Assembly: GCA_025201705.1 (NCBI GenBank)
Contig: MU617105.1
Coordinates: 1-23,202 of the forward strand
From: Dissophora ornata
Taxonomy: Eukaryota > Mortierellomycota > Mortierellomycetes > Mortierellales > Mortierellaceae
Direction of reading: 5' to 3'
DNA: 23,202 nucleotides
Below the pieces are notes generated by a model. The model made no database searches and had not been told where the DNA came from. It saw only the letters and a program-made list of their open reading frames with translations. Positions 10,901-18,999 of this stretch are shown in pieces. The translations under genes were made by a program, and so were the position numbers. Within the stretch, counting starts at the first letter, position 1. Each line of letters begins with the position of its first letter.

Positions 10901-11422
10901 TTATTGCAGAAGTGCATGTTCCGGTAGAAATCTGACATCTTTTCGTTCTTTTGTTGTCCTACTAAGAACGCACCCGATTCTGATGTTACTCTTGCGAAGC
11001 ATCTTTCTGATGTCGAGAAACTCAAGCAGGTACGATATGTTACTCGAGGCGAGAGGGGTATCATCCGAACTTGTACCTAGTACTGACCTCTCTTGCAATT
11101 ATTCGTCATCTTGTACAGCTCTACTTCTTCTCGATGGCGTTGTCTGTGAAAATGAACAGCGAGATGATGGGCAAGAAGACGCCTGAGTACACGTCGACGA
11201 GTGTCCAGAAACTTTATGAGGACTGCACAATGCAGTCCAAGATCCCAGTCGAGGGCTGGCCCGGATATGTGAGTCGGTGCTTTGCTAGGCGGCCCACATC
11301 GTAAAGCTGACGGGGTCTCCTTCTCTCTTCCTCTCGTTTCCAAGACATTCTTTGTTATTTGGATGATGGTTTTCGTAGCAAAAAATTGTGGAATAAAAAT
11401 GAGCTGCGTCGCGAAAATCTGA
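7917..11422 (+). CDS. PA14-domain, coiled-coil protein with C-terminal membrane anchor
   Basis: Deduced exons: 7917-7944, 8034-10118, 10219-10487, 10604-10873, 10967-11029, 11119-11268, 11345-11422; 980 aa, with all splice phases consistent. Introns 1 and 2 begin with GC; the other four are GT-AG. Residues 1-520 are Ser/Gln-rich with an acidic patch near 154-172 and look disordered. About 530-680 is a PA14 beta-barrel (VAFEYYQGEWDWLP, DGVYSFWLSSNDGSVLYV, LQAGKHPMTVEFFHRNG). About 775-830 is heptad-like and probably a coiled coil. Residues 953-967 (PGYTFFVIWMMVFVA) form a short hydrophobic segment followed by a Lys/Cys tail. There is no N-terminal signal peptide, so by the usual rules this would be a tail-anchored protein with PA14 facing the cytosol, which is unusual because PA14 normally binds glycans outside the cell. 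An AATAAA sits at 11392-11397 inside the last exon. Function unknown. Confidence 0.8.
7945..8033 (+). other. GC-AG intron 1 of the PA14 gene
   Basis: 89 nt, ACAG|GCAAGC...CCTATAG|AT. Reading straight through hits an in-frame TAG exactly at the acceptor. No usable GT donor joins the ATG exon to the long downstream frame: the only candidate leaves an intron of about 30 nt. The donor fits the known GC-AG pattern (AG|GCAAG). A branch-like CTGAC lies about 25 nt before the acceptor. Confidence 0.7.
10119..10218 (+). other. Probable GC-AG intron 2 of the PA14 gene
   Basis: 100 nt, GGAG|GCAGGT...TTTAG|AT. The GC donor keeps phase 1 and joins DHG to D-IRLKNVLREFG, whose frame is clearly coding. A GT lies 4 nt downstream (10123), but using it shifts the frame and gives a stop about 15 codons later. 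Acceptor TTTAG at 10214-10218. Confidence 0.65.
11392..11397 (+). promoter_or_regulatory. AATAAA poly(A)-signal-like hexamer within the last PA14 exon
   Basis: A canonical hexamer lies 25 nt before the stop codon. Cleavage 10-30 nt downstream would fall at or just after the stop, which fits the 135-nt gap to the next gene. No other AATAAA is visible before 11558. Confidence 0.4.
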
Positions 11423-11557
11423 GCGCAGAGCCGTCGATGCGAGTACTCAAGTCGATATGCGCCACTAATTTCTGCCTAACTGAACGGGTGATTCAAGGGA
11501 CGAAAACCTAGATCTCATGATCAGATCATTCCATCTGCCTTGCCCTTGCCCTCCGAG

Positions 11558-13502
11558 ATGCTCGTCAGATTCAGATTCAGATTTAGATTCGAGGACATGA
11601 ACCCAGCCTTGAGCAGCGCCACGAACACCACACGGTCCTACACTCGCCCCCCATACCACACCTCGCCACCTTCACCTTCACCTTCGCCACTGTCGAAAAA
11701 GCGAGTTATACTGGTCAAGGACTTTCATGTCTCTCCAGACGAGTCTGGGATGCGTCTCGATCGGTTCCTGAAACACCGTTTCGATCGAGATAGACGAGTA
11801 GAAGTGGATGCAGAGCGCCTGGGGGCTGTGAGCAACGTTTTGATCAACAAGTGGCTCCGTAAGCGACAGATCAAGTTGCTTAACGCCCAGGACCAGGGAC
11901 AGGGGCAGGGACAGGAGCAGGGAGGACTTGTGTCCGGGGGCCAGGCAATGTCAAAGGCGGTTACTGTGACGTCGGGCACAGCAAGGACGGAAGCAGGGCA
12001 GATCTGGCGTGTCAGAGCACTATGGGAGATCAATGGTCCAGACTCTGTCCTTGCCTCCACCACTGCCTCGGATCTTGTATCTTCTGGTGACGCGGCCGTG
12101 GATCAACGTGAGAAATTGCGTCGGAAAAGTTCGGTGCTACTGCCTCTTCAGGACTGGGTTGTGTACAAGGATGAGAGAATGATCGTGCTGGATAAACCTC
12201 CAGGCATTGCAGTCCAGGGTGGGACCGGCGTGGAAATCTCCATCGATGAATCCCTTTCAGGTCAAACCCTTTTCCCTCCTCTTTCTGTCTTCCTGTTTCT
12301 TCTGTTTCTTTCGGCATTTTCATCGTTCTGACACGCGCATTTCTGTAGTTTTGCAAGAGGAATATCCAGAAAAACCGAGGATTGTGCATCGGTTGGACAG
12401 CACGACTTCAGGGCTGCTGATCTTGGCCAGGACACGTAAGGCAGCTCAGGACCTGGCCAGTCGATTCCACAACGGGACCGTCAGTGGATCAGCATCGCCT
12501 GCGACAAAAAAAGATGTGGCTAGAGGGTCGGACATCCAGAAAAAGGTACATCAATCAAGGAGCTTTCAATATATCAGTGCGAAGAAGTCATGACAGCTAG
12601 CTGTATTAAACGTCTTATCTTGAGTCGACTCAGTATGTCGCAATTGTCAGATCCAAGGATTCAATTTTAGGTCAGGCGTCAAAAGGAATGCAAGAGACGG
12701 AAGACGGCTTAAGAACTATGCAGGCCGATATGGCCATGGTCACGCAAGGAAAGAAACAGACAATCCGGATGCTAGAGAGGGAGCCTGAGAGCATGTCCGG
12801 GACCACTACTAACACGATTTGGCCATCAAAGACCGATTTCCGGATAGCGAACCAGAGCTGTCGCGATGGAGTGAGTCTCACGCCTTGGTCCTGTCATCAG
12901 TTTCTTTTTTTGTAACGCGCGCTGACCCCGACGGAAATGTATTTGTATTTGTTCCGAAACGCATAGGTATATTGGGCACTGTTGCATTTATATCCACAGA
13001 CAGGTCGCAAACACCAATTGCGCGTTCACTGCGCGCAGTTGTTAAACGGTAACAAAAAGTTTCGACACAGGTCTTTTGCGGCTTTTAGATCTCGATGCCA
13101 TTTATCGCAACACCAACATCAAACGTTTGCTTGGAATAGCTCCGATATTAGGGGATATAAAATACGCGACAGAGATGGACAGGAGAGACAGCAAGCAGCG
13201 ACCGCGTATATATTTACATATGGCAGAACTCAAGTTGAAGGTAAATACTATCATTGGTAATTCCTACTTTTCTGGCAGCGAAAGCATACGCTGATCGTTA
13301 CACATGTTGCCATTTTTAATCTTGTGGGGGAAATGCCTTTTCATGACCGAAGAATTGGCTTAAGGAATACTCCGAAGCAGCTCTCGCTAAAGATGTAGGG
13401 CAAAGCTATAAGGTTCTGGAGGACGGTTCTCTTGTCCTTCAAGCTGCGATACCTAGGGATATGCAGCATAAGATTGAGCAACTGGGGCTAGATGTGAGTT
13501 GA
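11558..13502 (+). CDS. RluA-family RNA pseudouridine synthase, probably organellar
   Basis: Deduced exons: 11558-12260, 12349-12545, 12634-12870, 12967-13048, 13140-13240, 13353-13502; 489 aa. The enzyme isomerises uridine to pseudouridine in RNA. An S4-like RNA-binding segment (GMRLDRFLKH) starts near residue 64, preceded by an Arg/Ser-rich, acid-poor N-terminus that could target mitochondria. VLDKPPGIAVQGG starts near 210. The catalytic motif HRLDSTTSGLLILAR is at 248-262 with D251 as the nucleophile. KKYVAIV, then TDFRIANQS, YPQTGRKHQLRVH (389-401) and APILGDIKY (407-415) follow in family order. The layout resembles mitochondrial RPUSD4-type members; this is inference. The start could instead be the ATG at about 11597. 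The last intron ends in a weak AAG acceptor. A GTGAGT overlaps the final codons, so an extra 3' intron is possible (stop TAA at 13588). Confidence 0.87.
11567..11592 (+). repeat. Coding AGATTC hexamer repeat
   Basis: About four units of AGATTC/AGATTT encode an RF dipeptide repeat (FRFRFRF) right after the start of the pseudouridine synthase. This favours a recently expanded, unconstrained targeting segment, or a true start at the downstream ATG near 11597. Confidence 0.8.
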
Positions 13503-13762
13503 TCATAGGATACTTCTAAAATAAACAGGCTTGCGCTGTGCTTCATTCTATTTCTATTTCGACGTGTGCTTCGCCATCTTTTGCCAGTAACCAACATATT
13601 ACGGCGTTGTGTGGGGTCGATTTACGAATTCTAGGACTTTTGCTGCATTTCACTTGTCAAGACCAGACAAAGTCATTTGTTTATTGCTCGCATATTCATA
13701 AAACGTAGAGAGTGTTTGAGAGTAGACAGTGAGGGTCAGGTCAATGGGAGACTGCGTTGGAT
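13503..13762. other. Convergent intergenic region between pseudouridine synthase and F-box array
   Basis: Contains the poly(A) signal, a possible alternative stop (TAA 13588-13590) after a putative GT-AG intron, and otherwise nothing recognisable. The 3' flank shared by the F-box copies B and D is not found here, so the repeat array appears to end at the pseudogene. Confidence 0.5.
13520..13525 (+). promoter_or_regulatory. AATAAA poly(A) signal of the pseudouridine synthase gene
   Basis: A canonical hexamer 18 nt after the TGA stop at 13500-13502. It lies inside the possible extra intron 13494-13587, so polyadenylation and splicing here would be mutually exclusive. Confidence 0.5.
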
Positions 13763-15116
13763 GCGGTATATCTTTGTGCCAAGCCAGACCGTGTTCAGTT
13801 GTTCAAATCCTAGCAGAAACTTTGCCACGCGTGTCTCGATCGACAGATCGTCCTGATCATCGTCCTAATCCACGGAGCGCTTCCTACATCCATCAATCCA
13901 CATTCGGATCGCTCGGTCGATTTCCTCTTTAGTATCAAGATCTCGGATCCTGATGTGAAGGCTTGTCAAATGGCGGCAGGTCCACTTCGTACTGTCGATC
14001 TCGTCCATTTTCAATTCGTACTGACAAAAATGAATCGACTTTAGGCTAGAGCACAGCTGCGGTATCATTTGGATCATCCAATTGAGGTCTTGAAGTGAGT
14101 TGCTGACTTCTGGGACTTCGTCTTGGTCGTAAAATCCTGGGTATGGCAGGGCAGTCCGTACATGCTCCAGAGTTTTACGATGAGTGATAATGGCGAGGAT
14201 GAGTTCCGGTGACATCTCTCGATGGCTTATACACAACTCCGTCAGATGTCGAAAGATATGAAGTAACATCTGTGTCGTCGTGTGAACTGGAGTTTCAGTA
14301 TAGACTGCTGTCAACATGGGACAGCACCGACCGACCTCGCGTTTGATGGCCTCAAGAGTCAACAAGTCAGGCGAATTCAATAAATCCCACGTTTGAAGGG
14401 CAGGGAAATGAACTAGAAGCGAGGGTGCATCAGGAGATTTGGAATCCGGCTTGAAAACCTGCTTGATAGAAGCGTTAAGTCGCTTAATTCGAGGATGCTG
14501 ATATAAGCAAGGAAGCGGAACGGAGTAAATAGACATGTCGTGGAGACTCAATTCCTCAAGGGCCGGACAAGACCGTAGGAAGGATGAGAAGGTATCTCGA
14601 GTCAAGGCGAAGTCTTTGATCTTGAGTATTGTCAGCTAGGAGGTCACAAACTGATCCACCGAAAAAAAACAATTCTGTATCATCCATCTCCTGCACCACT
14701 GACAGGTCGATATGAGTGAGAGAGCTATTGTTTCGACGGATCATATCACAGCAACGGGCCTGAAAGCGCGAATTTGGTTCCATATTAAGTTTGAGTGTCT
14801 GAAGATTGCTAACAGTAGAGCACTGCAACAAGTCCAGATCATTTCCGTTTTCGAGGTTCTTGATCACTCGAATGAGATGCCCATATTTGCGGATAGCCTG
14901 CGGATCTAGTTTTCTGTGGCCAAAGTGAACCTCAAAGTCGATATTGCTCCACACTCTGGCCGTAAAGTCGTCAGTCCAATCCTTGCAGACTTGCGCGCAC
15001 GCTATGGCATCGTGGACGGGAGTGTACTGGGCGATTAGAGCTCGCAGCTCAGGGATATTTAATGGGTTCTCGGATATGAGGGATGGAGGCAGTGAAGTTG
15101 ATGACAAGGGGTTCAA
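13763..15116 (-). pseudogene. F-box/LRR pseudogene A (tandem array copy 1)
   Basis: This is a full-length relative of copies B-D with three separate lesions. The start methionine of B-D (MSKNPLN) is ATA here (ISENPLN, codon at 15077-15075). Near 14635-14665 a roughly 25-nt deletion relative to copy B, plus a 4-nt insertion and an extra A, shifts the frame; the upstream frame then stops at 14556. The downstream frame (LTILKIKDFALTRDTF...) ends at a premature TAG (13867-13865) after RKRSVD, although 30-odd further codons (SIETRVAKFLL, VWLGTKIYR) are still recognisable down to about 13763. The F-box region (ELRALIAQY, DAIACAQVCKDWTDDF) and LRR-like part are otherwise well preserved, so inactivation is probably recent. 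An intron could in principle excuse the frameshift, but not the lost start and the stop together. Confidence 0.85.
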
Positions 15117-15522
15117 AAGCTCTCGTTAAAACAAATCGCTTCCACGCCAGGGCACGTGCGAGATCACGTTGGATCGCAGGATACTTACCAACGGGGCTGA
15201 AGATCATTCGTACTCCGTAATACCGTAATACATTTCCATGTCTGGTCTATCAGATTCACGTCTTTGAAGACAAGTCCCCCAATAGGCGGTGACTTTCAGG
15301 ATCGTTTTAATAAATAATAATACAGCGGATGTTTTGGGTGTTGGCAAGTCGACTCCTCGTCACGTTGAAAGTGGCATAGCATTTGCACGAAACGCGACAG
15401 CAACATCCAAAATTCGACAAACATTCTGAAAAGCAACAGTTGCTAATGGAGAATACGATGCATAATTGATTTGTCTTGCTTTATTTATTATTGGCAAGTA
15501 AAGAAAGTTGCTGTGCGCAATC
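15117..15522. other. Intergenic spacer A-B (pseudogene A upstream region and B 3' flank)
   Basis: Contains the ancestral promoter of A and the shared repeat-unit flank, with GTAATACCGTAATACAT resembling 17040-17054 of the next spacer, and the poly(A) signal of B. No gene is seen. Confidence 0.6.
15480..15489 (-). promoter_or_regulatory. Overlapping AATAAATAAA poly(A) signals of F-box gene B
   Basis: On the minus strand two overlapping AATAAA hexamers lie 34 nt after the stop of gene B. The same arrangement and spacing occurs after gene D. Confidence 0.65.
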
Positions 15523-16875
15523 CTAGACGTTGTAAACCTTCGTGCCTAGCCAAACCGAGGCAAGTTGATCAAACTTCATCAGAAAATTTGCCACGCGTGT
15601 CTCGATCGACCGATCGTCCTGATCGTCACCCGAATCCACGAAGCGCTTCCTACGTCCATCAATCCACATCCGGATCGCTTGGTCGATTTTCTCTTTAGTA
15701 TCAAGATCTCGGATCCTGATACGAAGACTTGTCAAACGACTGCAGGTCCAGTTCGTCCTGTCGACCTCGTCCATATTGATCTCGTACCAACACAAATGAA
15801 TCGATGTTAAGTTAGAGCACAGCTGAGGTATCATCTGGATCATCCAGTTGGGATCTTGGAGCGAGTTATCGACTTCCGGGAGTTCATCTTGGTCGTAAAA
15901 TCCTGGGTATGGAAGAGTAGTTCGTACGTGCTCCATAGTTTCACGATGAGTGATGATGGCCATGACAAGTTCTGGCGACACCTCTTTATAGCTTACGCAC
16001 ACTTCTTTCAGACGATCAAAGGCAAAGCGCAACAGCAGTACCGTCTTGTAAGCTGGAGTCTCAGTGTGAATCGCTTTTAACTTGGGGCAGTATTGGCTGA
16101 TTTCGCGTTTGATGTCCTCGGCTGAAATTCCACGGGTCGGCCATGATGACGACTCTGATATATTCCAGGTTTGGAGAGCTGGGAAATGAACTAGGAGTGA
16201 GGGTGCGTCAGGAGATTTGGAACTAGGCTTGAGAACCTGCGTAATAGAAGCGTAAAGTCGCTTAATCCGAGGATGCTGATATAGGCAAGGAAGCAGAATG
16301 GAGCAAAAAAACATGTCCTGGAAACTCAATGCCTCAAGGGCTGGACAAGACCGTAGGAGGGACGAGAAAGCATCTCGAGTCAAGGTGAGGCCTTGTATCT
16401 TGAGTATGGTCAGCTGTGAAGTCGCCTTGGTGATGGCACTAGGAGCAAATTGATCCACCGCAAAAAACAATTCTTTATCCTCCTTGTCGCGCGTCACTGA
16501 CAGGTCGATATATGTGAGAGAGCTGTTGTTTCGACGGATGATATCGCAACAATGGGCCTGAAAGCGCGAATTTGGCATCATAACAAGCTTGAGTTTCCGA
16601 AGATTGCTCACGGTAGAGCACTGCAATACGTTCACATCACCTCCGTCTTCGAGGTTGTCGATCATTCGAATGAGATGCCCATTTTTGCGGATAGCCTGCG
16701 GATCTAGTTTCTTGAAGGTGGTGTGAACCTTGAAGTCGATATTGCTCCACACTCTGGCCGTGAAGTCGTCAGTCCAATCCTTGCAAACTTGCGCGCACGC
16801 TATGGCATCGTTGATGGAGGTGTACTGGGCGATTAGAACTCGTAGCTCAGAGACATTTAATGGGTTCTTGGACAT
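15523..16875 (-). CDS. F-box/LRR-like protein, array copy B
   Basis: A single exon of 450 aa from ATG 16875-16873. The frame is open for about 10 codons further upstream but without an ATG, so this start is the natural one. Residues 3-50 form the F-box-like segment (NPLNVSELRVLIAQY, AIACAQVCKDWTDDFTARVW), the Skp1-binding part of an SCF ubiquitin ligase receptor. The remainder alternates Leu-rich strands and helices (LTILKIQGLTLTRDAF, LEALSFQDMFF, CSRLTSLRIRIRDL) typical of a degenerate LRR substrate-binding solenoid. The C-terminus SIETRVANFL...VWLGTKVY is a family signature. It is close to C and D throughout and intact. On the minus strand a T15 run and a CTTTTATACC TATA-like element sit 30-70 nt upstream. 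Substrate unknown. Confidence 0.87.
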   Translation of the reverse strand: MSKNPLNVSELRVLIAQYTSINDAIACAQVCKDWTDDFTARVWSNIDFKVHTTFKKLDPQAIRKNGHLIRMIDNLEDGGDVNVLQCSTVSNLRKLKLVMMPNSRFQAHCCDIIRRNNSSLTYIDLSVTRDKEDKELFFAVDQFAPSAITKATSQLTILKIQGLTLTRDAFSSLLRSCPALEALSFQDMFFCSILLPCLYQHPRIKRLYASITQVLKPSSKSPDAPSLLVHFPALQTWNISESSSWPTRGISAEDIKREISQYCPKLKAIHTETPAYKTVLLLRFAFDRLKEVCVSYKEVSPELVMAIITHRETMEHVRTTLPYPGFYDQDELPEVDNSLQDPNWMIQMIPQLCSNLTSIHLCWYEINMDEVDRTNWTCSRLTSLRIRIRDLDTKEKIDQAIRMWIDGRRKRFVDSGDDQDDRSIETRVANFLMKFDQLASVWLGTKVYNV

Positions 16876-17328
16876 GAGGGGTGGAGGCAGTGAAGTTGAT
16901 GACAAGGGGTATAAAAGTTCTGTTGTTCAAAAAAAAAAAAAAATCGATGTTCACAAATCGCTTCCCACGCCAGGGCTCGTGCGGGATCACGCAATGCTGT
17001 GTGTCATTGTCAGCCGGGCAGAAGATTATTCATACCCCGTAATACCATAATACATCTTCATGCCTGGTCTATCACATTCACGCCCTTGAAAGCGCCTGTA
17101 ACTTTTTAGGGTCGTTTTAATAAATAACAATTCAACGAGAGATTTGATATGGAGGCGAAAATTAAAGACAATGTCGACACGTAGTTGCGTAGAAAGTTGT
17201 CTAACAATTGCACGAAACGCAACAGCAACATCCAAAACTCGCCAAACATTCTGAAAAACACAGTTGCCAATGGACAATACGATTCAGGAAAAAAAAAAAG
17301 GAGGGGGGGGGGGGTGCTGTGCGCAATC
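16876..17328. other. Intergenic spacer B-C
   Basis: Holds the leader of B (minus strand) with a 15-A run on the plus strand at 16929-16943, shared repeat-unit sequence, and, next to the 3' end of C, an A11 run (17289-17299) and a G12 run (17303-17314). No gene seen. Confidence 0.6.
17289..17314. repeat. A11-GGA-G12 homopolymer block replacing the poly(A) signal region of gene C
   Basis: The adjoining sequence on both sides (ACAGTTGCCAATGGA..., then TGCTGTGCGCAATCCTA) aligns with the flanks of B and D. Where those have about 45 nt with AATAAATAAA, C has homopolymers. Confidence 0.8.
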
Positions 17329-18669
17329 CTATACGCTGTAAACCTTTGTACCCAGCCAGACCGAGGTAAGCTGATCAAACTTCAGCAGAAACTTTGCCAC
17401 GCGTGTCTCGATCGACCGATCGTTCTGATCGTCACCCAAATCCATGAGGCTCTTCCTACGTCCATCAACCCACATCCGGATCACTCGGTCGATTTTTTCT
17501 TTAGTATCAAGATCTCGGATCCTGATACGAAGACTTGCCAAACGACTGCAGGTCCAGTTCGTCCTGTCGACCTCGTCCATCTTGATCTCGTACCGATACA
17601 AATGAATTGATGTTAGGTTGAAGCACAGCTGAGGTATCATCTGGATCGTCCAGTTGGGATCTTGGTGCGAGTTGTCGACTTCCGGGAGTTCATCTGGGCC
17701 GTGTCCTGGGTATGGAAGAGTAGTTCGTATGTGCTCGAGAGTTTCACGATGCGTGATGATGGCCATAATGAGTTCTGGTGACACATTTTCATAGCTTATG
17801 CACACCCCTTTCAGACGGTCAAATACAAAGCGCAACAGTACTACCGTCTGGTGAGCTGGAGTCTTGGGATAAATCGCCATTAAATTGGGGCAGTATCGGC
17901 TAACTTCGTGTTTGATGTCCTCGGGTGAAACTTCATGGATCGGCGATTCTGATATATTCCAGATTTGGAGAGCTGGGAAGTGAACTAGGAGCGAGGGTGC
18001 ATCAGGAGATTTGGAACTAGGCTTGAGAACCTGCGTAATAGAAGCGTAAAGTCGCTTAATCCGAGGATGCTGATATAGGCAAGGAAGCAGAACGGAGCAA
18101 AAATATATATCTTGGACACTCAACGCCTCAAGGGCTAGACAAGACAGTAGGAGGGACGAGAAGGCATCACGAGTCAAAGTGAGGCCTTGGATCTTGAGTG
18201 TGGTCAGCTGTGAAGTCGCCTTGGTGATAGCACTAGGTGCAAATTGGTCCACCGCAAAAAACAATTCGTTATTGTGGTCCTCGTGCGTGACTGACAGGTC
18301 GATATATGTGAGAGAGCTGTTGTTTCGACGGATGATATCGCAGCAATGGGCCTGAAAGCGCGAAATTGGCAGCATAACAAGCTTGAGTGTCCGAAGATTG
18401 CTCACGGTAGAGCACTGCAATACGTCCACATCACCTCCGTCTTCGAGGTTATTAATCACTCGAATGAGATGCCCATTTTTGCGAATGACCTGCGGATCTA
18501 GTTTTTTGAAGGCGGTGTGAACCTTGAAGTCGATATTACTCCAAACTTTGGCCGTAAAGTCGTCAGCCCAATCCCTGCAAACCTGCGCGCACGCTATGGC
18601 ATCGTTGACGGAGATGTACTGGGCGATTTGTACCCGCAGCTCAGAGAGATTTAGTGGGTTTTTGGACAT
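17329..18669 (-). CDS. F-box/LRR-like protein, array copy C
   Basis: A single exon of 446 aa from ATG 18669-18667; upstream in-frame codons have no ATG. It has the same architecture as B: F-box-like residues 3-50 (NPLNLSELRVQIAQY, ACAQVCRDWADDF), LRR-like body and C-terminus WLGTKVYSV. It differs from B and D by in-frame length changes in loops: SESPIHEVSPED where B and D have SSSWPTR, and PYPGHGPDELPE where B and D have PYPGFYDQDE. It is intact, but the poly(A)-signal region found 3' of B and D is replaced by homopolymer tracts, so 3' end formation may differ. Likely an SCF substrate receptor; target unknown. Confidence 0.86.
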   Translation of the reverse strand: MSKNPLNLSELRVQIAQYISVNDAIACAQVCRDWADDFTAKVWSNIDFKVHTAFKKLDPQVIRKNGHLIRVINNLEDGGDVDVLQCSTVSNLRTLKLVMLPISRFQAHCCDIIRRNNSSLTYIDLSVTHEDHNNELFFAVDQFAPSAITKATSQLTTLKIQGLTLTRDAFSSLLLSCLALEALSVQDIYFCSVLLPCLYQHPRIKRLYASITQVLKPSSKSPDAPSLLVHFPALQIWNISESPIHEVSPEDIKHEVSRYCPNLMAIYPKTPAHQTVVLLRFVFDRLKGVCISYENVSPELIMAIITHRETLEHIRTTLPYPGHGPDELPEVDNSHQDPNWTIQMIPQLCFNLTSIHLYRYEIKMDEVDRTNWTCSRLASLRIRIRDLDTKEKIDRVIRMWVDGRRKSLMDLGDDQNDRSIETRVAKFLLKFDQLTSVWLGTKVYSV

Positions 18670-18999
18670 GAGGGGTGGAAGCAGTGAAGTTGATGACAAG
18701 GGGTACAAAAGTTCTCTCGTTCAAAAAAAAAAAAAAATCGAAGCTCACGAATCGCCTCCCTGAACTGTATCCTTATCAGCCGAGTTGACGTTTTGGATAT
18801 TCTTGATTATATGTAAGCGACCTAGTTGTGTAGAATGTTGTCTAGCATTTGCACGAAACGAGACAGCAACATCCAAACTCATTCCAAAACCCGCCAAACA
18901 TTCTAAAAAGCGACAGTTGCCAATGGAGAATACGATGCATAATTGCTTTGTCTTGCTTTATTTATTGTTGGCCAGTAAAGAAGGGTGCTGAGCGCGATC
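18670..18999. other. Intergenic spacer C-D
   Basis: This is the shortest spacer of the array. It has the C leader with a 15-A run (plus strand, 18723-18737), a truncated shared flank and the D poly(A) signal. The GTAATACC block seen in the A-B and B-C spacers is missing. Confidence 0.6.
18957..18966 (-). promoter_or_regulatory. Overlapping AATAAATAAA poly(A) signals of F-box gene D
   Basis: On the minus strand, 34 nt after the stop of D. Identical in sequence and position to the element after B. Confidence 0.65.

Noticed and set aside
12819..13052. An alternative frame with DRFPDSEPELSRW...RADPDGNV that at first looked like part of the pseudouridine synthase with frameshifts
   Set aside because: The other frame gives TDFRIANQS followed, after a canonical 96-nt GTGAGT...CATAG intron, by YWALLHLYPQTGRKHQ, which matches the family order with consistent phase. 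No frameshift is needed.
13279..13396. A 38-nt mini-intron (13241-13278) leading to RKHTLIVT
   Set aside because: Too short for this genome, where the other introns are 76-116 nt or longer, and the resulting frame stops early. The 112-nt intron restores a plausible C-terminus.
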